A stretch of DNA of 64,000 nt from DASYTH01 sp045806965 (GCA_045806965.1 JBJMIG010000006.1:1-64000), one strand, 5' to 3'; shown: positions 49,719 through 59,116, numbered from the stretch's first letter. A program made the numbers and translations. Notes: generated by a model from the letters alone, not told the origin.

Positions 49719-51503
49719 ATGGGTGGCATCACGGGTTGGATCGACTGGAACCGCGATCTCACAACGGAACGGACGACCCTCCTGGCGATGACCGGCACGA
49801 TGGCCTGCCGCGGGCCGGACGGCGAGGGCGAGTGGCTGTCCCGGCACGCCGCCCTCGGCCACCGCCGGCTCGCCGTGCTGGACGCCGATGGCGGCGGGCA
49901 GCCCATGACCGCCCCGGCCGGGCCGGAGCCGGCCGTGGTCGTCACGTTCGCCGGTCAGATCCGCAACGTCGCGCGGCTCCGCGCCGAGCTCACCACCCGC
50001 GGCCACCGGCTCGCCACCCGGTCGGACACCGAGGTGCTGGCCCACGCCTACCTCGAGTGGGGCCCGGCGCTGGTCTCCCGGCTGGCCGGCACGTTCGCGT
50101 TCGCCGTCTGGGACACCGCCCGGCAGGAGCTGCTGCTGGTCCGGGACCGGCTGGGCGTGCAGCCGCTGTACTACGTCGACTACGGCACCGGTCTGCTGTT
50201 CGGCTCCGAGCCCACGGCGATCATCGCCAACCCGCTGTTCACCCCGGAGCTGGACGAGGACGGCATCGCCGAGATCTTCGCGATGCCCGCCGCGCCCACC
50301 CCGGGGCACGGCGTCTACCGGGGCATGCGGGCGGTCCGGCCGGGCACCACGGTCCGGTTCTCCCGCACCGGAGCCACCCGGGTGTCTCGCTACTGGCAGC
50401 TCACCAGCCACCGGCACACCGACGACCTGGCCGCCACCGCGGCCCGGGTGCGCGAGCTGCTCGAGGACATCGTGGCCACCCAGCTCACCGGTGACGTGCC
50501 CGCCGGCCTGGTGCTCTCCGGCGGCACCGGTTCGGCCGCGCTCGCCGTGCTGGCCGCGAACCTGGCCGAGGGCCGGGGCGCCGGGAAGATCAACTCGTTC
50601 TCGGCGGATCTGCCGGAGACCGAGGACCGGGTGCGGTCGATCGCCGACCATGCCGGCACCGTGCACCTGCCGGTCGACGTGGGCGGATACCCGGCCCGGG
50701 AGCGGATCGCCGCCGTGCACACCGGCGGCCTGCCGGGCTGGGGCGAGCCGGATCGCGCGCTGTACCTGCTCTGTCGCGGGGTTTCCCGGCACGCCACGGT
50801 GGCGCTGTCCGCCGACTCGGCCGACGAGGTGTTCGGCGGGTACCGGTTCGTGTCCCGGCCGGAGGCCCTCGCCGCCGGCACCTTCCCGTGGCTGGTGTGG
50901 AACCGGCTCGGCCCGGCCGGACTGCTGAAGGCGGAGATCCGCGCGCAGGTGCGGTTGGAGGAGTACCTCGCCGACCGGTACACCCAGGCCAGGGCGGAGG
51001 TGCCGCGGCTGGTCGGCGAGCCGGACCGGGACCGCAGGATCCGCGAGGTCCGCTACCTCGTGCTGACCCGCTGGCTGCCCACGCTGCTCAACCGCACGGA
51101 CCGGATGGGCATGGCGGCGTCGGTGCAGCTGCGGTTGCCGTACTGCGACCACCGGCTGGTGGAGTACCTGTGGAACGTCCCGGTGGAGCTGCTGCGCGCG
51201 GGAGGTAAGGACAAGGGCCTGCTCCGGGCGGCCGTCGCCGACCTGCTGCCCGGCGAGCTGGCGGACCGCATCGCCGCCCCGGCGCCGGCCGTGCCGGACC
51301 GCGGGAACTACCCGGCGCTGCAGTCCTGGATGCGGGAGGTGCTGGCCGACAGGTCGGCCCCGCTGTTCGATCTGGTCGAGCGCGACGTGGTGCGTTCCCT
51401 GGTGGACTTCGGCCACCCGGTATCCGGCCCGCGCGTCCCGGGCATCGCCTATCTGCTCCATGTCAACGAATGGCTCAGAACCTATCGGGTTCGCGTGCGC
51501 TGA
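49719..51503 (+). CDS. Asparagine-synthetase-like amide synthetase A (no Cys2, altered PP-loop)
   Basis: The 594-residue protein has the class II glutaminase fold (1-190) and an ATP-pyrophosphatase synthetase domain (210-590). Residue 2 is Gly (start MGGITGWI) where active glutaminases have Cys, so it cannot release ammonia from glutamine. The PP-loop reads SGGTGSAAL (267-275), losing the Asp of SGGxDS. The later loop SADSADEVFGGY (364-375) keeps the Asp-Glu pair. Related proteins in aromatic polyketide pathways (for example FdmV and PdmN) form amides. The ATG at 49719 follows GAGGAG. It is likely to work with paralog B (59117-60982). Confidence 0.88.
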   Translation: MGGITGWIDWNRDLTTERTTLLAMTGTMACRGPDGEGEWLSRHAALGHRRLAVLDADGGGQPMTAPAGPEPAVVVTFAGQIRNVARLRAELTTRGHRLATRSDTEVLAHAYLEWGPALVSRLAGTFAFAVWDTARQELLLVRDRLGVQPLYYVDYGTGLLFGSEPTAIIANPLFTPELDEDGIAEIFAMPAAPTPGHGVYRGMRAVRPGTTVRFSRTGATRVSRYWQLTSHRHTDDLAATAARVRELLEDIVATQLTGDVPAGLVLSGGTGSAALAVLAANLAEGRGAGKINSFSADLPETEDRVRSIADHAGTVHLPVDVGGYPARERIAAVHTGGLPGWGEPDRALYLLCRGVSRHATVALSADSADEVFGGYRFVSRPEALAAGTFPWLVWNRLGPAGLLKAEIRAQVRLEEYLADRYTQARAEVPRLVGEPDRDRRIREVRYLVLTRWLPTLLNRTDRMGMAASVQLRLPYCDHRLVEYLWNVPVELLRAGGKDKGLLRAAVADLLPGELADRIAAPAPAVPDRGNYPALQSWMREVLADRSAPLFDLVERDVVRSLVDFGHPVSGPRVPGIAYLLHVNEWLRTYRVRVR

Positions 51504-51550
51504 CGACCCGGTGTGGACACCTCACTGATTCAGGAAGGAAGTGATCGACA

Positions 51551-52486
51551 ATGAACATCTTGAGAAGGACCATTCCGTCAGCCGCCCTGCTCGTGCTCGG
51601 GCTGGTCGCCTTACTCGTCGCCGTCGGCGGCGGCTTCTTCATGATCAAGGCGGCCGGAGGCAGCAGCTGGGGCGCCCAGGCGGCAGCCGACCCCGGTGCG
51701 GTCTCGGTGAAGGCCAACGGCAACGCGCTGTTCAACGACAGCCTGCTGGCGACCGCTGAGGTACCGGCCGGCCCGACCACGTTCCAGGTCAGCACCACCA
51801 GTGCGCGCGGGGACAACGTGCTGCTGGTGCGCCTGACCGACAAGCTGACGATCACCCAGTTCCTGCACGACCTGAGCGTGGTCAGCGGCAGCACGACGGC
51901 CAATGGCGAGAACGACGTCACCAAGGAGGTGGAGAACCTCGGCGGTGCCCTGGTCACCCCGCAGTGCGCGGTGAACTTCACGGTGAACGTGGCGCCCGGG
52001 ACGTACTACCTGATCCACTTCCGCGGCACCGGCATCTCCGACGCGCACCCGACGGTGCAGGAGCTGCGGACCACCGGCGCCGGCTCGAACGCGCCGCTAC
52101 CCGCCGCGGACCAGGAGATCGTGCTGGAAGAGACCAGCGGCGCCCCGCGCTTCCAGGCCTCGAACAAGCTGCCGGCGGACGGCACGTACCACATCGTGAA
52201 CCGCACGGACAACACCAACGAGACGGCGTTCCTGCCGTTGAAGCCGGGCAAGGCCGACTCCGACCTGAGCGCCTACTTCGCCGATCTGTCCAAGGCGGAC
52301 TGGAAGAACGCTCCGTTCGCCGGCGGGCCCTGCGGGCTGGCCCCGATCAACCCGGGCCGGGATGCCCTCGTGCACCTGTCCATGACGCCGGGCAGCTTCG
52401 TGCTCGCCTCCTTCGCCTACGACGTGAAGGCCAAGAAGCGCAACGCCGAGCTGGGCATGTACCAGCGGGTGACGTTCGGACCGTAG
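51551..52486 (+). CDS. Exported hypothetical protein; contains a TTA codon
   Basis: The 311-residue protein has one N-terminal membrane helix (about 10-36, AALLVLGLVALLVAVGGGFFM) with a probable signal cleavage near WGAQAAADP. The rest looks extracytoplasmic and beta-rich, with two Cys (PQCAVNF, GPCGLAP) and FTVNVAPGTYYLIHF. I know no family. Codon 21 is TTA (51611-51613). The ATG follows GGAAGGAAG, 47 bases after amide synthetase A. It may bind or carry the product outside, by context only. Confidence 0.7.
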   Translation: MNILRRTIPSAALLVLGLVALLVAVGGGFFMIKAAGGSSWGAQAAADPGAVSVKANGNALFNDSLLATAEVPAGPTTFQVSTTSARGDNVLLVRLTDKLTITQFLHDLSVVSGSTTANGENDVTKEVENLGGALVTPQCAVNFTVNVAPGTYYLIHFRGTGISDAHPTVQELRTTGAGSNAPLPAADQEIVLEETSGAPRFQASNKLPADGTYHIVNRTDNTNETAFLPLKPGKADSDLSAYFADLSKADWKNAPFAGGPCGLAPINPGRDALVHLSMTPGSFVLASFAYDVKAKKRNAELGMYQRVTFGP

Positions 52487-52508
52487 CCAGGTGAGGAGAA
52501 GCAGCGAG

Positions 52509-53369
52509 ATGACCGAGTTGGCCGACAGATCCGAGTTATCGGAGTCATCCGAGTTGTCCGACAGGTTCGAGCCGGTGGACCGGGCCGACCGGTGGTCCAT
52601 CGACATCATCAGGACCGCCGAGCCGGCCGGGTTCGTGCTCTTCGAAGAGGTGGACATGACGGCCACCAAGGAGATCATCGCCCGGTTCCGGGCCTGCTCG
52701 GAGCGGGTGACCTACACGCACGTGATCACCCGCGCCGCCGCGGTGGCGCTGGCCCGGCATCCCGAACTGGTCCGCGTCCTGCTCGGAAAGAAGACGCTGG
52801 CGTATCCGGGCACGATCGACATCAGCATGTCGGTCAGCAGCGAGCTGGCGCTGTCCGCCGAGCCCACCCTGGTCGTGCCGGACGCGGCGGCGAAGGACAT
52901 CGTGCAGATCGCCGCGGAGATCACCAGCAAGGCGGCGCAGGTGCGGGCCGACTTCCCCGCCGACCGGGAGCGGTCCCGCAAGTTCGTGAAAATGGTCCCG
53001 TTCGCATTTCTGCGGCGGTTCCTGATCCAAAAAATGAAGGCCCGCATCTCCATGGTGCACGACAAGATCGGGGTCTTCCACATCACCAACGGCATCGGAT
53101 TCTGGATCGCGGCTCCGCTGATCGTCCCTGGCTGCGCCGCGCTCAGCATCAACCGGGTGGAGGACGCGGCACGCGTCCGGAATGGCGAAGTCGTCGTACT
53201 GCCGACGGCACGAATCGGCCTGGTCTGCGACCACCGGGTCTGGAAGGGAACCGAAGCGACCGTCTTCATCAGCGAGATCAAGAAGATTCTGGAGAACGGC
53301 GAGCTGGCCGCCGAGGTTTCCGCATACGAGACGAACGGGCGGCCGCTCGCCACGGGGAGGCAGGCATGA
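52509..53369 (+). CDS. Stand-alone E2-like acyltransferase domain (DHRVWKG); contains a TTA codon
   Basis: The 286-residue protein matches only the catalytic domain of 2-oxoacid dehydrogenase E2 (CAT-like fold): YTHVITRAAAVALARHPELV, VPDAAAKDIVQIAAEI, FHITNGIGFWIAAPLIVPG and ALSINRVEDAARVRNG, ending in VCDHRVWKG. His242 is present but the conserved Asp of DHRxxDG is Lys246. It has no lipoyl or subunit-binding domains and an odd acidic N-terminus with a small repeat (RSELSESSELSD). Codon 10 is TTA (52536-52538). It could be an acyl- or amide-forming enzyme on CoA or carrier substrates. It overlaps the P450 start (ATGA). Confidence 0.75.
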   Translation: MTELADRSELSESSELSDRFEPVDRADRWSIDIIRTAEPAGFVLFEEVDMTATKEIIARFRACSERVTYTHVITRAAAVALARHPELVRVLLGKKTLAYPGTIDISMSVSSELALSAEPTLVVPDAAAKDIVQIAAEITSKAAQVRADFPADRERSRKFVKMVPFAFLRRFLIQKMKARISMVHDKIGVFHITNGIGFWIAAPLIVPGCAALSINRVEDAARVRNGEVVVLPTARIGLVCDHRVWKGTEATVFISEIKKILENGELAAEVSAYETNGRPLATGRQA

Positions 53370-54577
53370 CCAGCACAGTGATGTTCAACCCGTTCGCGCC
53401 CACCTACTGCGCGAACCCGTACCCGCACCTGGCGGAGCTGCGCGCCGCAGACCCGGTGCACCAGCACCCGATCGGGTTCTGGCTGCTCACCCGGCACGAG
53501 GACATCAACGCGGTGCTGCGCTCCGGAATGTCGGTGGAGCTGCGCAACCTGGCCGACGGAGCGCTGCGGCAGGGACGCCAGGAGGCGGTGGGCGATGACC
53601 AGTGGGAAGGCGCGGAACTGTCCATGCTGGACCGCGACCCGCCCGACCACACCCGCCTGCGCCGGCTGGTCTCCAAGGCGTTCAACCGCCGCGCGGTCGC
53701 CGCGCTCGAATCGCGGGTGGTCCGGTTCGTCGACGACGCACTCGACCGGATCGCCGAGGCCGGCGCGGTCAACCTGATCTCCGCGCTGGCCTTCCCGCTG
53801 CCGTTCACGGTGATCTCCGACATGCTCGGCATGCCGCCGTCCATCGAGGGTCTCCGCGTTCGGGAGCTGTCCGGCACGGTGGTGCGCTCGGTGGAGCCGG
53901 GCAACAACCCCGACCTCCAGCAGGCGATCGACTCGGCTAACCGGGAGCTGGCGAAGCTGGCCGCGGAGGCGGTGGCCTGGAAGCGGGAGAACCCGGGCGA
54001 TGATCTGCTCACCGCGCTGATCGAGGCGGAGGACCAGGGCGACGTGCTCAACGACGACGAGCTGGTCGCCCAGATCGTGCTGCTGCTCATCGGCGGCCAC
54101 GAGACCACGGTCAACCTGCTCGGCAACGGCACGCTGGCGCTGCTGCGCAATCCCGACCAGCTGGCGCTGCTGCGCTCCCAACCGGACCTGATCGAGAACG
54201 CGGTCGAGGAGCTGCTTCGGTACGACGCCCCGGTGCAGATCAGCAAGCGCATCACCACCGAGCCGTATCCCTTGCGGGACAAGGTGATCCCGGCCGGTTC
54301 GTTCGTACTCAACCACGTCGCGGCCGCGGGCAGGGACGACCTGGTCTTCGGTGCCGACGCGGACCAGCTGCGACTGGACCGCCCGGACGCGCGCAACCAC
54401 ATGTCGTTCGGCGCCGGCGTGCACCACTGCATCGGCGCGGTGCTGGCCCGGATGGAGGGCCGGGTGGCGATCGGGCGGCTGGTGGAGCGGTTCCCGCGGC
54501 TGCGGCTGACCGGAGAGCCGTCCTGGAACGGCCGGATCACCCTGCGCGGCATGACCGAACTGCCGGTCGCGGTGTAG
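53366..54577 (+). CDS. Cytochrome P450
   Basis: The 403-residue protein is a soluble bacterial P450. The I-helix has LLIGGHETTVNLLG (acid/alcohol pair as Glu-Thr), the K-helix ENAVEELLRYDAP (ExxR), and the haem loop MSFGAGVHHCIGAVLARME with the axial Cys. The first region (FNPFAPTYCANPYPHLAELRA) is typical of CYP families in antibiotic clusters. It is a likely tailoring hydroxylase or coupling enzyme. ATGA overlap with the E2-like gene indicates co-expression. A redox partner is not seen nearby. Confidence 0.93.
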   Translation: MTSTVMFNPFAPTYCANPYPHLAELRAADPVHQHPIGFWLLTRHEDINAVLRSGMSVELRNLADGALRQGRQEAVGDDQWEGAELSMLDRDPPDHTRLRRLVSKAFNRRAVAALESRVVRFVDDALDRIAEAGAVNLISALAFPLPFTVISDMLGMPPSIEGLRVRELSGTVVRSVEPGNNPDLQQAIDSANRELAKLAAEAVAWKRENPGDDLLTALIEAEDQGDVLNDDELVAQIVLLLIGGHETTVNLLGNGTLALLRNPDQLALLRSQPDLIENAVEELLRYDAPVQISKRITTEPYPLRDKVIPAGSFVLNHVAAAGRDDLVFGADADQLRLDRPDARNHMSFGAGVHHCIGAVLARMEGRVAIGRLVERFPRLRLTGEPSWNGRITLRGMTELPVAV

Positions 54578-54616
54578 CGGAAACCCCTGCGGGACTGGAC
54601 ACGAGAGGAGCGCGGC

Positions 54617-56287
54617 ATGACCGCGATCAGCACCGCGGCGCCGGCACCGGGGCCGGCGCCTGGGCCCGGCGAGCTGCCGCGACGGCAGCTCATGGCGATC
54701 ATCGGCGGCCTGCTGATGGCGGCCCTGCTCGCCGCGCTCGACCAGACCGTCGTGGTCACCGCGATGCGGACGATCGCCGACGACCTGGACGGGCTCCACC
54801 TGCAGGCCTGGGTGAGCACCGGCTACCTGATCACCTCCACGGCCACCATCCCGCTGTACGGCAAGCTGGGCGACCTGTTCGGCCGGCGGCGGGTGATCCT
54901 GTTCGCGATATCGATCTTCGTCGTCGGCTCGGTGCTGTGCGGGCTCGCCGTTTCCATGTACACGCTGGCCGGCGCGCGGGCGGTGCAGGGGCTCGGCGCC
55001 GGCGGGCTGCTCTCCATCGTGTCGGCCATCGTCGGCGACATCGTTCCGGCCCGCGAGCGGGGTCGCTACCAGGGCTACTTCGTCTCGGTGTACATCGTGT
55101 CCAGCCTGCTCGGCCCGCTCACCGGCGGGTTCTTCGCCGAGCACGGCCACCTGCTCGGCATCAGCGGCTGGCGCTGGGCGTTCCTGGTGAACATCCCCAT
55201 CGGTCTGACCGCACTGGCCATCGTGTTCAGGGTGCTGCGGATCCCCGAGACCCCGCGCAGGGCCCGGGTCGACTGGCTGGGCGCGGTCACCCTGACCGTC
55301 GCGGTGGTGCCGATCCTGATCGTGCTCGCCCAGGGCCAGGACTGGGGTTGGGGTTCGGCCCGGGTCCTCGTCCTGGCCGGCGTCGGGCTGCTCGGCCTGG
55401 TCAGCTTCGTACTGGTGCAACGAAGGATGGGGGCCGAGGCGCTGGTGCCGACGGAGTTCTTCCGCAACCGCTCGTTCACCGTCGGCACCGCGGCCACCCT
55501 GCTGGTCGGCCTGTGCATGCTGGGCGTGCTGGTCACGCTCCCGCTGTACCTGCAGATCGTCAAGGGCACGAGCCCGACCGAGGCCGGGCTGATGCTGATC
55601 ACGCTGACCGTCGCCATGATGATCGGCTCCATGCTGGCCGGGCGGTACATGGACCGCACCGGCCGGTACAAGATCGTGCCGGTGGTGGGCTCGCTGGTGA
55701 TGGCGGTCGGCCTGATGCTGTTCCAGACGATCGGCGCGGACACGGCGGTGTGGCAGACCGGTTGCTACATGGCGGTGTTCGGGTTCGGCCTCGGCCTGTG
55801 CACGCACACGCTGACCCTGGCCGTGCAGAACTCGTTGCCGGCACGACACATCGGTGTGGCCACCGCGTCCCAGACGTTCGCCCGCCAGATCGGCGGCATG
55901 ATCGGCGTGGCGACCTTCCTGTCCGTGCTGTTCTCCACCGTGCGGGACCGGATCGGCGACGCGTTCCGTGCGGTGCGGTCGACACCCGAGCTCGTCGCGG
56001 CCGCGGCGGACCCGGCGGTGCGGGCGAACCCGGCCAACCAACCGGTGCTGCGGGCACTGTCCGACGGGTCGGTCGACCGGATCCCGCTCGACGACTCCTC
56101 GTTCATCGCGCACCTCGACGAGCGGCTGGCCCGGCCCATCCACATCGGCTTCGCCGAGTCCATGAGCTGGGTGTTCCTGATCGCCTGCGCGGTCGCCCTG
56201 ATCGGCTTCGTACTGCTGCTGTTCCTCGAGGAGCGGCCACTGTCCACGCAGTCCCACCTGGCCGCCCGCAACTCCGGCGACGCGTAA
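54617..56287 (+). CDS. DHA2-family (14-TM) MFS drug exporter
   Basis: The 556-residue transporter has motif A GKLGDLFGRRRVIL, motif C GPLTGGFFAEHG, and LDQTVVVTAMRTIADDL at the first helix, as in EmrB/QacA proteins. About 14 membrane helices are predicted and the C-terminus is cytoplasmic. It likely exports the product in exchange for protons. The ATG follows GAGAGGAG. A strong hairpin follows the stop. It is the last gene of the plus-strand run 49.7-56.3 kb. Confidence 0.93.
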   Translation: MTAISTAAPAPGPAPGPGELPRRQLMAIIGGLLMAALLAALDQTVVVTAMRTIADDLDGLHLQAWVSTGYLITSTATIPLYGKLGDLFGRRRVILFAISIFVVGSVLCGLAVSMYTLAGARAVQGLGAGGLLSIVSAIVGDIVPARERGRYQGYFVSVYIVSSLLGPLTGGFFAEHGHLLGISGWRWAFLVNIPIGLTALAIVFRVLRIPETPRRARVDWLGAVTLTVAVVPILIVLAQGQDWGWGSARVLVLAGVGLLGLVSFVLVQRRMGAEALVPTEFFRNRSFTVGTAATLLVGLCMLGVLVTLPLYLQIVKGTSPTEAGLMLITLTVAMMIGSMLAGRYMDRTGRYKIVPVVGSLVMAVGLMLFQTIGADTAVWQTGCYMAVFGFGLGLCTHTLTLAVQNSLPARHIGVATASQTFARQIGGMIGVATFLSVLFSTVRDRIGDAFRAVRSTPELVAAAADPAVRANPANQPVLRALSDGSVDRIPLDDSSFIAHLDERLARPIHIGFAESMSWVFLIACAVALIGFVLLLFLEERPLSTQSHLAARNSGDA

Positions 56288-56315
56288 CACACCTACCCAG
56301 ACGCGCAACACGGCC

Positions 56316-56358
56316 ACGCCAACGCGAAACACCCGATCCGGGTGTTTCGCGTTGGCGT
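56316..56358. terminator. Perfect long hairpin after the exporter gene
   Basis: A 20-base perfect stem (56316-56335 with 56339-56358) closes a 3-base loop, 28 bases after the exporter stop. This is a strong intrinsic-type terminator without T-run and is symmetric, so it works on either strand. The remaining stretch 56360-56527 holds no gene that I can recognise. Confidence 0.85.
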
Positions 56359-56527
56359 CGTCGTGTGCTCCATTGGGTTGGCGCAGCCCGCGTTTCCCGC
56401 GGCCCGGCCTGCGACTACGCAAATCAGCGTAGGAAAGCGTCGCAGCACAGCCGACTCGCCGCACCGAAATGCTTCGTACCGTGGGAGTCAACAAGAACTT
56501 CGACCAATTGACAAAGAGGAGAACGAG

Positions 56528-56737
56528 ATGAGCGAGCCGTGGACCACGATACTGATCGGCGCCGTCGCGGTGGTGGCCATCCTGTGGATCGCCGTGCTGG
56601 TGACGGTGATACGTGGCGTCGTCCGGTCCCAACAGGACACCGGAATGAAGGTCGTGTGGGTGGCCTTCATCATGACCTCCCAGCCGCTCGGCGTGCTGCT
56701 GTGGTTGCTGGTGGGGCGCCGCAGAGTCGCCGCGTGA
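56528..56737 (+). CDS. Small PLDc_N-like membrane protein
   Basis: The 69-residue protein has two membrane helices (about 8-29 and 42-62) and ends PLGVLLWLLVGRRRVAA, resembling the PLDc_N (phospholipase D/nuclease N-terminal) small membrane proteins that keep a PxGxxxYxLxGR-type end. The ATG at 56528 follows AAGAGGAGAACGAG. It is isolated between two hairpins, so it is a monocistronic unit. No function can be given. Confidence 0.72.
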   Translation: MSEPWTTILIGAVAVVAILWIAVLVTVIRGVVRSQQDTGMKVVWVAFIMTSQPLGVLLWLLVGRRRVAA

Positions 56738-56748
56738 GGCGGGAAACG

Positions 56749-56790
56749 AACGGACCCCACCCCTCGGGTTGCGAGGTGGTGGGGTCCGTT
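56749..56790. terminator. Bidirectional hairpin between converging genes
   Basis: A 13-base perfect stem (56749-56761 with 56778-56790), extended inwards by CCTC/GAGG, lies between the small PLDc_N-like gene and the converging membrane multicopper oxidase. It is well placed to terminate both. Confidence 0.85.
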
Positions 56791-56817
56791 GCCGTTGCGG
56801 CGCCTGGGATGGGGCGG

Positions 56818-58986
56818 CTACTCCGGATGGTTGGTGGTGGCGTGACCGATCTCGTACGGCGTGGTCACGCCGAGGTAGCCGAGATGCATGATCATGCCCT
56901 GCGAGGCGTGCTGCAGGTTGTGGCAGTGGTCCATCCACAGCCCAGGATTGTCCGCGCGGAACGCCACCTCGAGAATCTCGCCCGGCTTGATGTTCAGCGT
57001 GTCCGTCCACCATGGACTTCCAGTGGCCTTCTTGCCATTGTGGGACAGCACCAGAAGGTGATGTCCGTGCAGGTGCATCGGGTGGTCGAGGTGGCCCCGG
57101 TTGATATAGGTCATCTTCACCAGGTCGCCCTCGGCCACCATGAGCATCGGGGCCTCCGGGAAGGTGTGTCCGTTGATCACCGGGCGGGGGAACAGGTGGC
57201 CGTCGAAGAAGGACAGCCGGTCGTCGAGGACGAGGGTGAACTGGCGGTTGAACGGGCCGGCCGAGGAGAACGGCGTCGCGGCGGGCCCGCCGTAGCCGAT
57301 CGGGTCGAACACCGGAGCGTCGGCGGAGACCGGGTTGGCCACGTCACCCTTGCCGTCCGGGCTGAGCAGCAGGCCGCCGGACGGGTTGGTCAGGTCGGTC
57401 AGCCGCACCGGGTGGTCCGGCATGGTGAAGGTGAGGTCGTAGCGGCCGCCGACGGCCATCTCCAACCTGGTGTTGGTCAGGTCGCCCGGCCGGTTGAGGT
57501 CGCTGCCGTCGATCGCGGAGACCTTGAACGGGGTACCGCTCAGCGTGAACGTGCGCGGCTTGGCGTCAGCCGTGGGGTCGTCGCTGGTGTTGATCAGCCG
57601 CAGCTTGACCGGCACACCCGGTGCGATCGCTCGGCGGTCGAGGGTGTCCGAGGTGCCCATCGCCACCACGTCACCGCCGCCACCCCACTCGGTGGTGGTA
57701 CCGCCGGTGGTGGAGTCCTTCCAGGAATGCGCCATGATCGTCGTGTCCAGGCCCTCGGCCCCGATCGGCGCGCCCTTGGGCAGCACCACCAGCGGGCCGA
57801 ACAACCCACGGTCCACGGCCTCCTCGGACACCTGGTGCGAGTGGTACCAGAACGTGCCCACCTGCTCCGGGCGGAACCGGTAGGTGTAGCTCTGCCCCGG
57901 CAGCACGTCATCCTGGGTGATTCCGGCAACCCCGTCCTCGGCGTTGGGTATGTCCAGGCCGTGCCAGTGGAGTGTCACGCCCTCGTCGGACAGCTTGTTC
58001 ACCAGCGTGACCTCGACCAGATCGTCCACGTGCATGGTCAGCTGGGGACCAGGCGCCTGCCCATTGAAGACCAGCCCGTCGATCGTCCTGCCGGAGGCGA
58101 GCTTGATCTGCTTCTGTTCCGCGGTGAGCGTGTACTTGACGGTGGGCGTCCCGTCCCGCGGGCCGGTCAGGTCGGTCACGCTGCGAGCGCCGGCGCCCTC
58201 GTGGCCCTGTCCCTGGCCCGGGCCCGGGTTGTGGTTGTGGGTCGGATCGGTGGGCCCGCCGCCGTAGTCCATGTTCTTCATGGTCGTCATGTTCAGGTGG
58301 TCCGGCAGCCGGCTGGTCTTGATCCCGATGACCGACCAGGTAACGGCCACCACGGCGACCAGCGCCACCGCGCCAACCGTGCGCAGTCCGCGCACGTACC
58401 AGCGGCCGCCGCTGACCGTCTCGCGGCCCAGCAGGATCCGCTGGCGCCGGCGCTGCCGCAGGTACAGCAGCCCGGTCGCGACCACCAGCAACGGCCAGTT
58501 GACCAGTAGGTTCACCCCGTACGGCGGGGCCGGGCGCTCGATGAACACGTTCCAGAAGTCGAGAAAGGCCCCGATGGCCGCCGCGTGGACCGGGACCACC
58601 AGTAGCGGATCCGACGCCCTGGCCCGGTCCTGCAACGGTAGCGGCGCGGCGCGGTCCTCCGGCTTCGACCGGCTGATCGCGCGCAGCCGCGGCACGGACA
58701 GCACCGCCACGGCGATCGCCGGCACCACCAACAACGGCAGTGCGACGACGACCCGGTTGGACGCGAAGTTCCAGTCAACGGCCCAGGACAGCCCCACCAT
58801 GGCGATCTGCAGCAGGATCACGGCGGCATTGATGCCGAGCTGGACGAGGTTCCACCGCGCGCTGCGCTGCAACTTCCCCCTGGTTCGGCGGAACACGAGT
58901 CTGCCGACGCGATATCCCGAGATCGTCCAGATGATGAACAGCAGAATGCCGAAAACCTCGGCGAAGTTCTGTGCGATCTCAAACAT
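56818..58986 (-). CDS. Membrane-anchored multicopper oxidase
   Basis: The 722-residue protein has an N-terminal membrane part of about six helices (5-265), then a laccase-like region (about 320-720). Copper ligands lie in TLHWHGLDIP (HxH), FWYHSHQVSE (HxH), HPMHLHGHHLLVL (HxxHxH) and WMDHCHNLQHASQGMIM (HCHxxxHxxxxM). A His/Gly-rich linker (THNHNPGPGQGQGHEG) precedes it. The ATG at 58986 was chosen because it opens directly into the first helix. It may oxidise phenols outside the membrane, for coupling, or serve copper tolerance. It is divergent from amide synthetase B. Confidence 0.85.
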   Translation of the reverse strand: MFEIAQNFAEVFGILLFIIWTISGYRVGRLVFRRTRGKLQRSARWNLVQLGINAAVILLQIAMVGLSWAVDWNFASNRVVVALPLLVVPAIAVAVLSVPRLRAISRSKPEDRAAPLPLQDRARASDPLLVVPVHAAAIGAFLDFWNVFIERPAPPYGVNLLVNWPLLVVATGLLYLRQRRRQRILLGRETVSGGRWYVRGLRTVGAVALVAVVAVTWSVIGIKTSRLPDHLNMTTMKNMDYGGGPTDPTHNHNPGPGQGQGHEGAGARSVTDLTGPRDGTPTVKYTLTAEQKQIKLASGRTIDGLVFNGQAPGPQLTMHVDDLVEVTLVNKLSDEGVTLHWHGLDIPNAEDGVAGITQDDVLPGQSYTYRFRPEQVGTFWYHSHQVSEEAVDRGLFGPLVVLPKGAPIGAEGLDTTIMAHSWKDSTTGGTTTEWGGGGDVVAMGTSDTLDRRAIAPGVPVKLRLINTSDDPTADAKPRTFTLSGTPFKVSAIDGSDLNRPGDLTNTRLEMAVGGRYDLTFTMPDHPVRLTDLTNPSGGLLLSPDGKGDVANPVSADAPVFDPIGYGGPAATPFSSAGPFNRQFTLVLDDRLSFFDGHLFPRPVINGHTFPEAPMLMVAEGDLVKMTYINRGHLDHPMHLHGHHLLVLSHNGKKATGSPWWTDTLNIKPGEILEVAFRADNPGLWMDHCHNLQHASQGMIMHLGYLGVTTPYEIGHATTNHPE

Positions 58987-59116
58987 GCGAGCGACGCTAC
59001 GGGTCGCGCGAATACCCGGCAAGAAAGGACGACGCGTCCTCGAGCCGCCTTCGACCCTGCACGGCCAAGATTGACCTGATCGTGTCTTCGGTTGTCCGCC
59101 ATGAGAAAGGAGCGCC

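Noticed and set aside
52712..57013. Minus-strand frame of 1433 codons across the E2-like, P450 and MFS genes
   Set aside because: It runs antisense to three well-supported genes and through a hairpin terminator, and its composition is His/Arg/Asp-rich noise.
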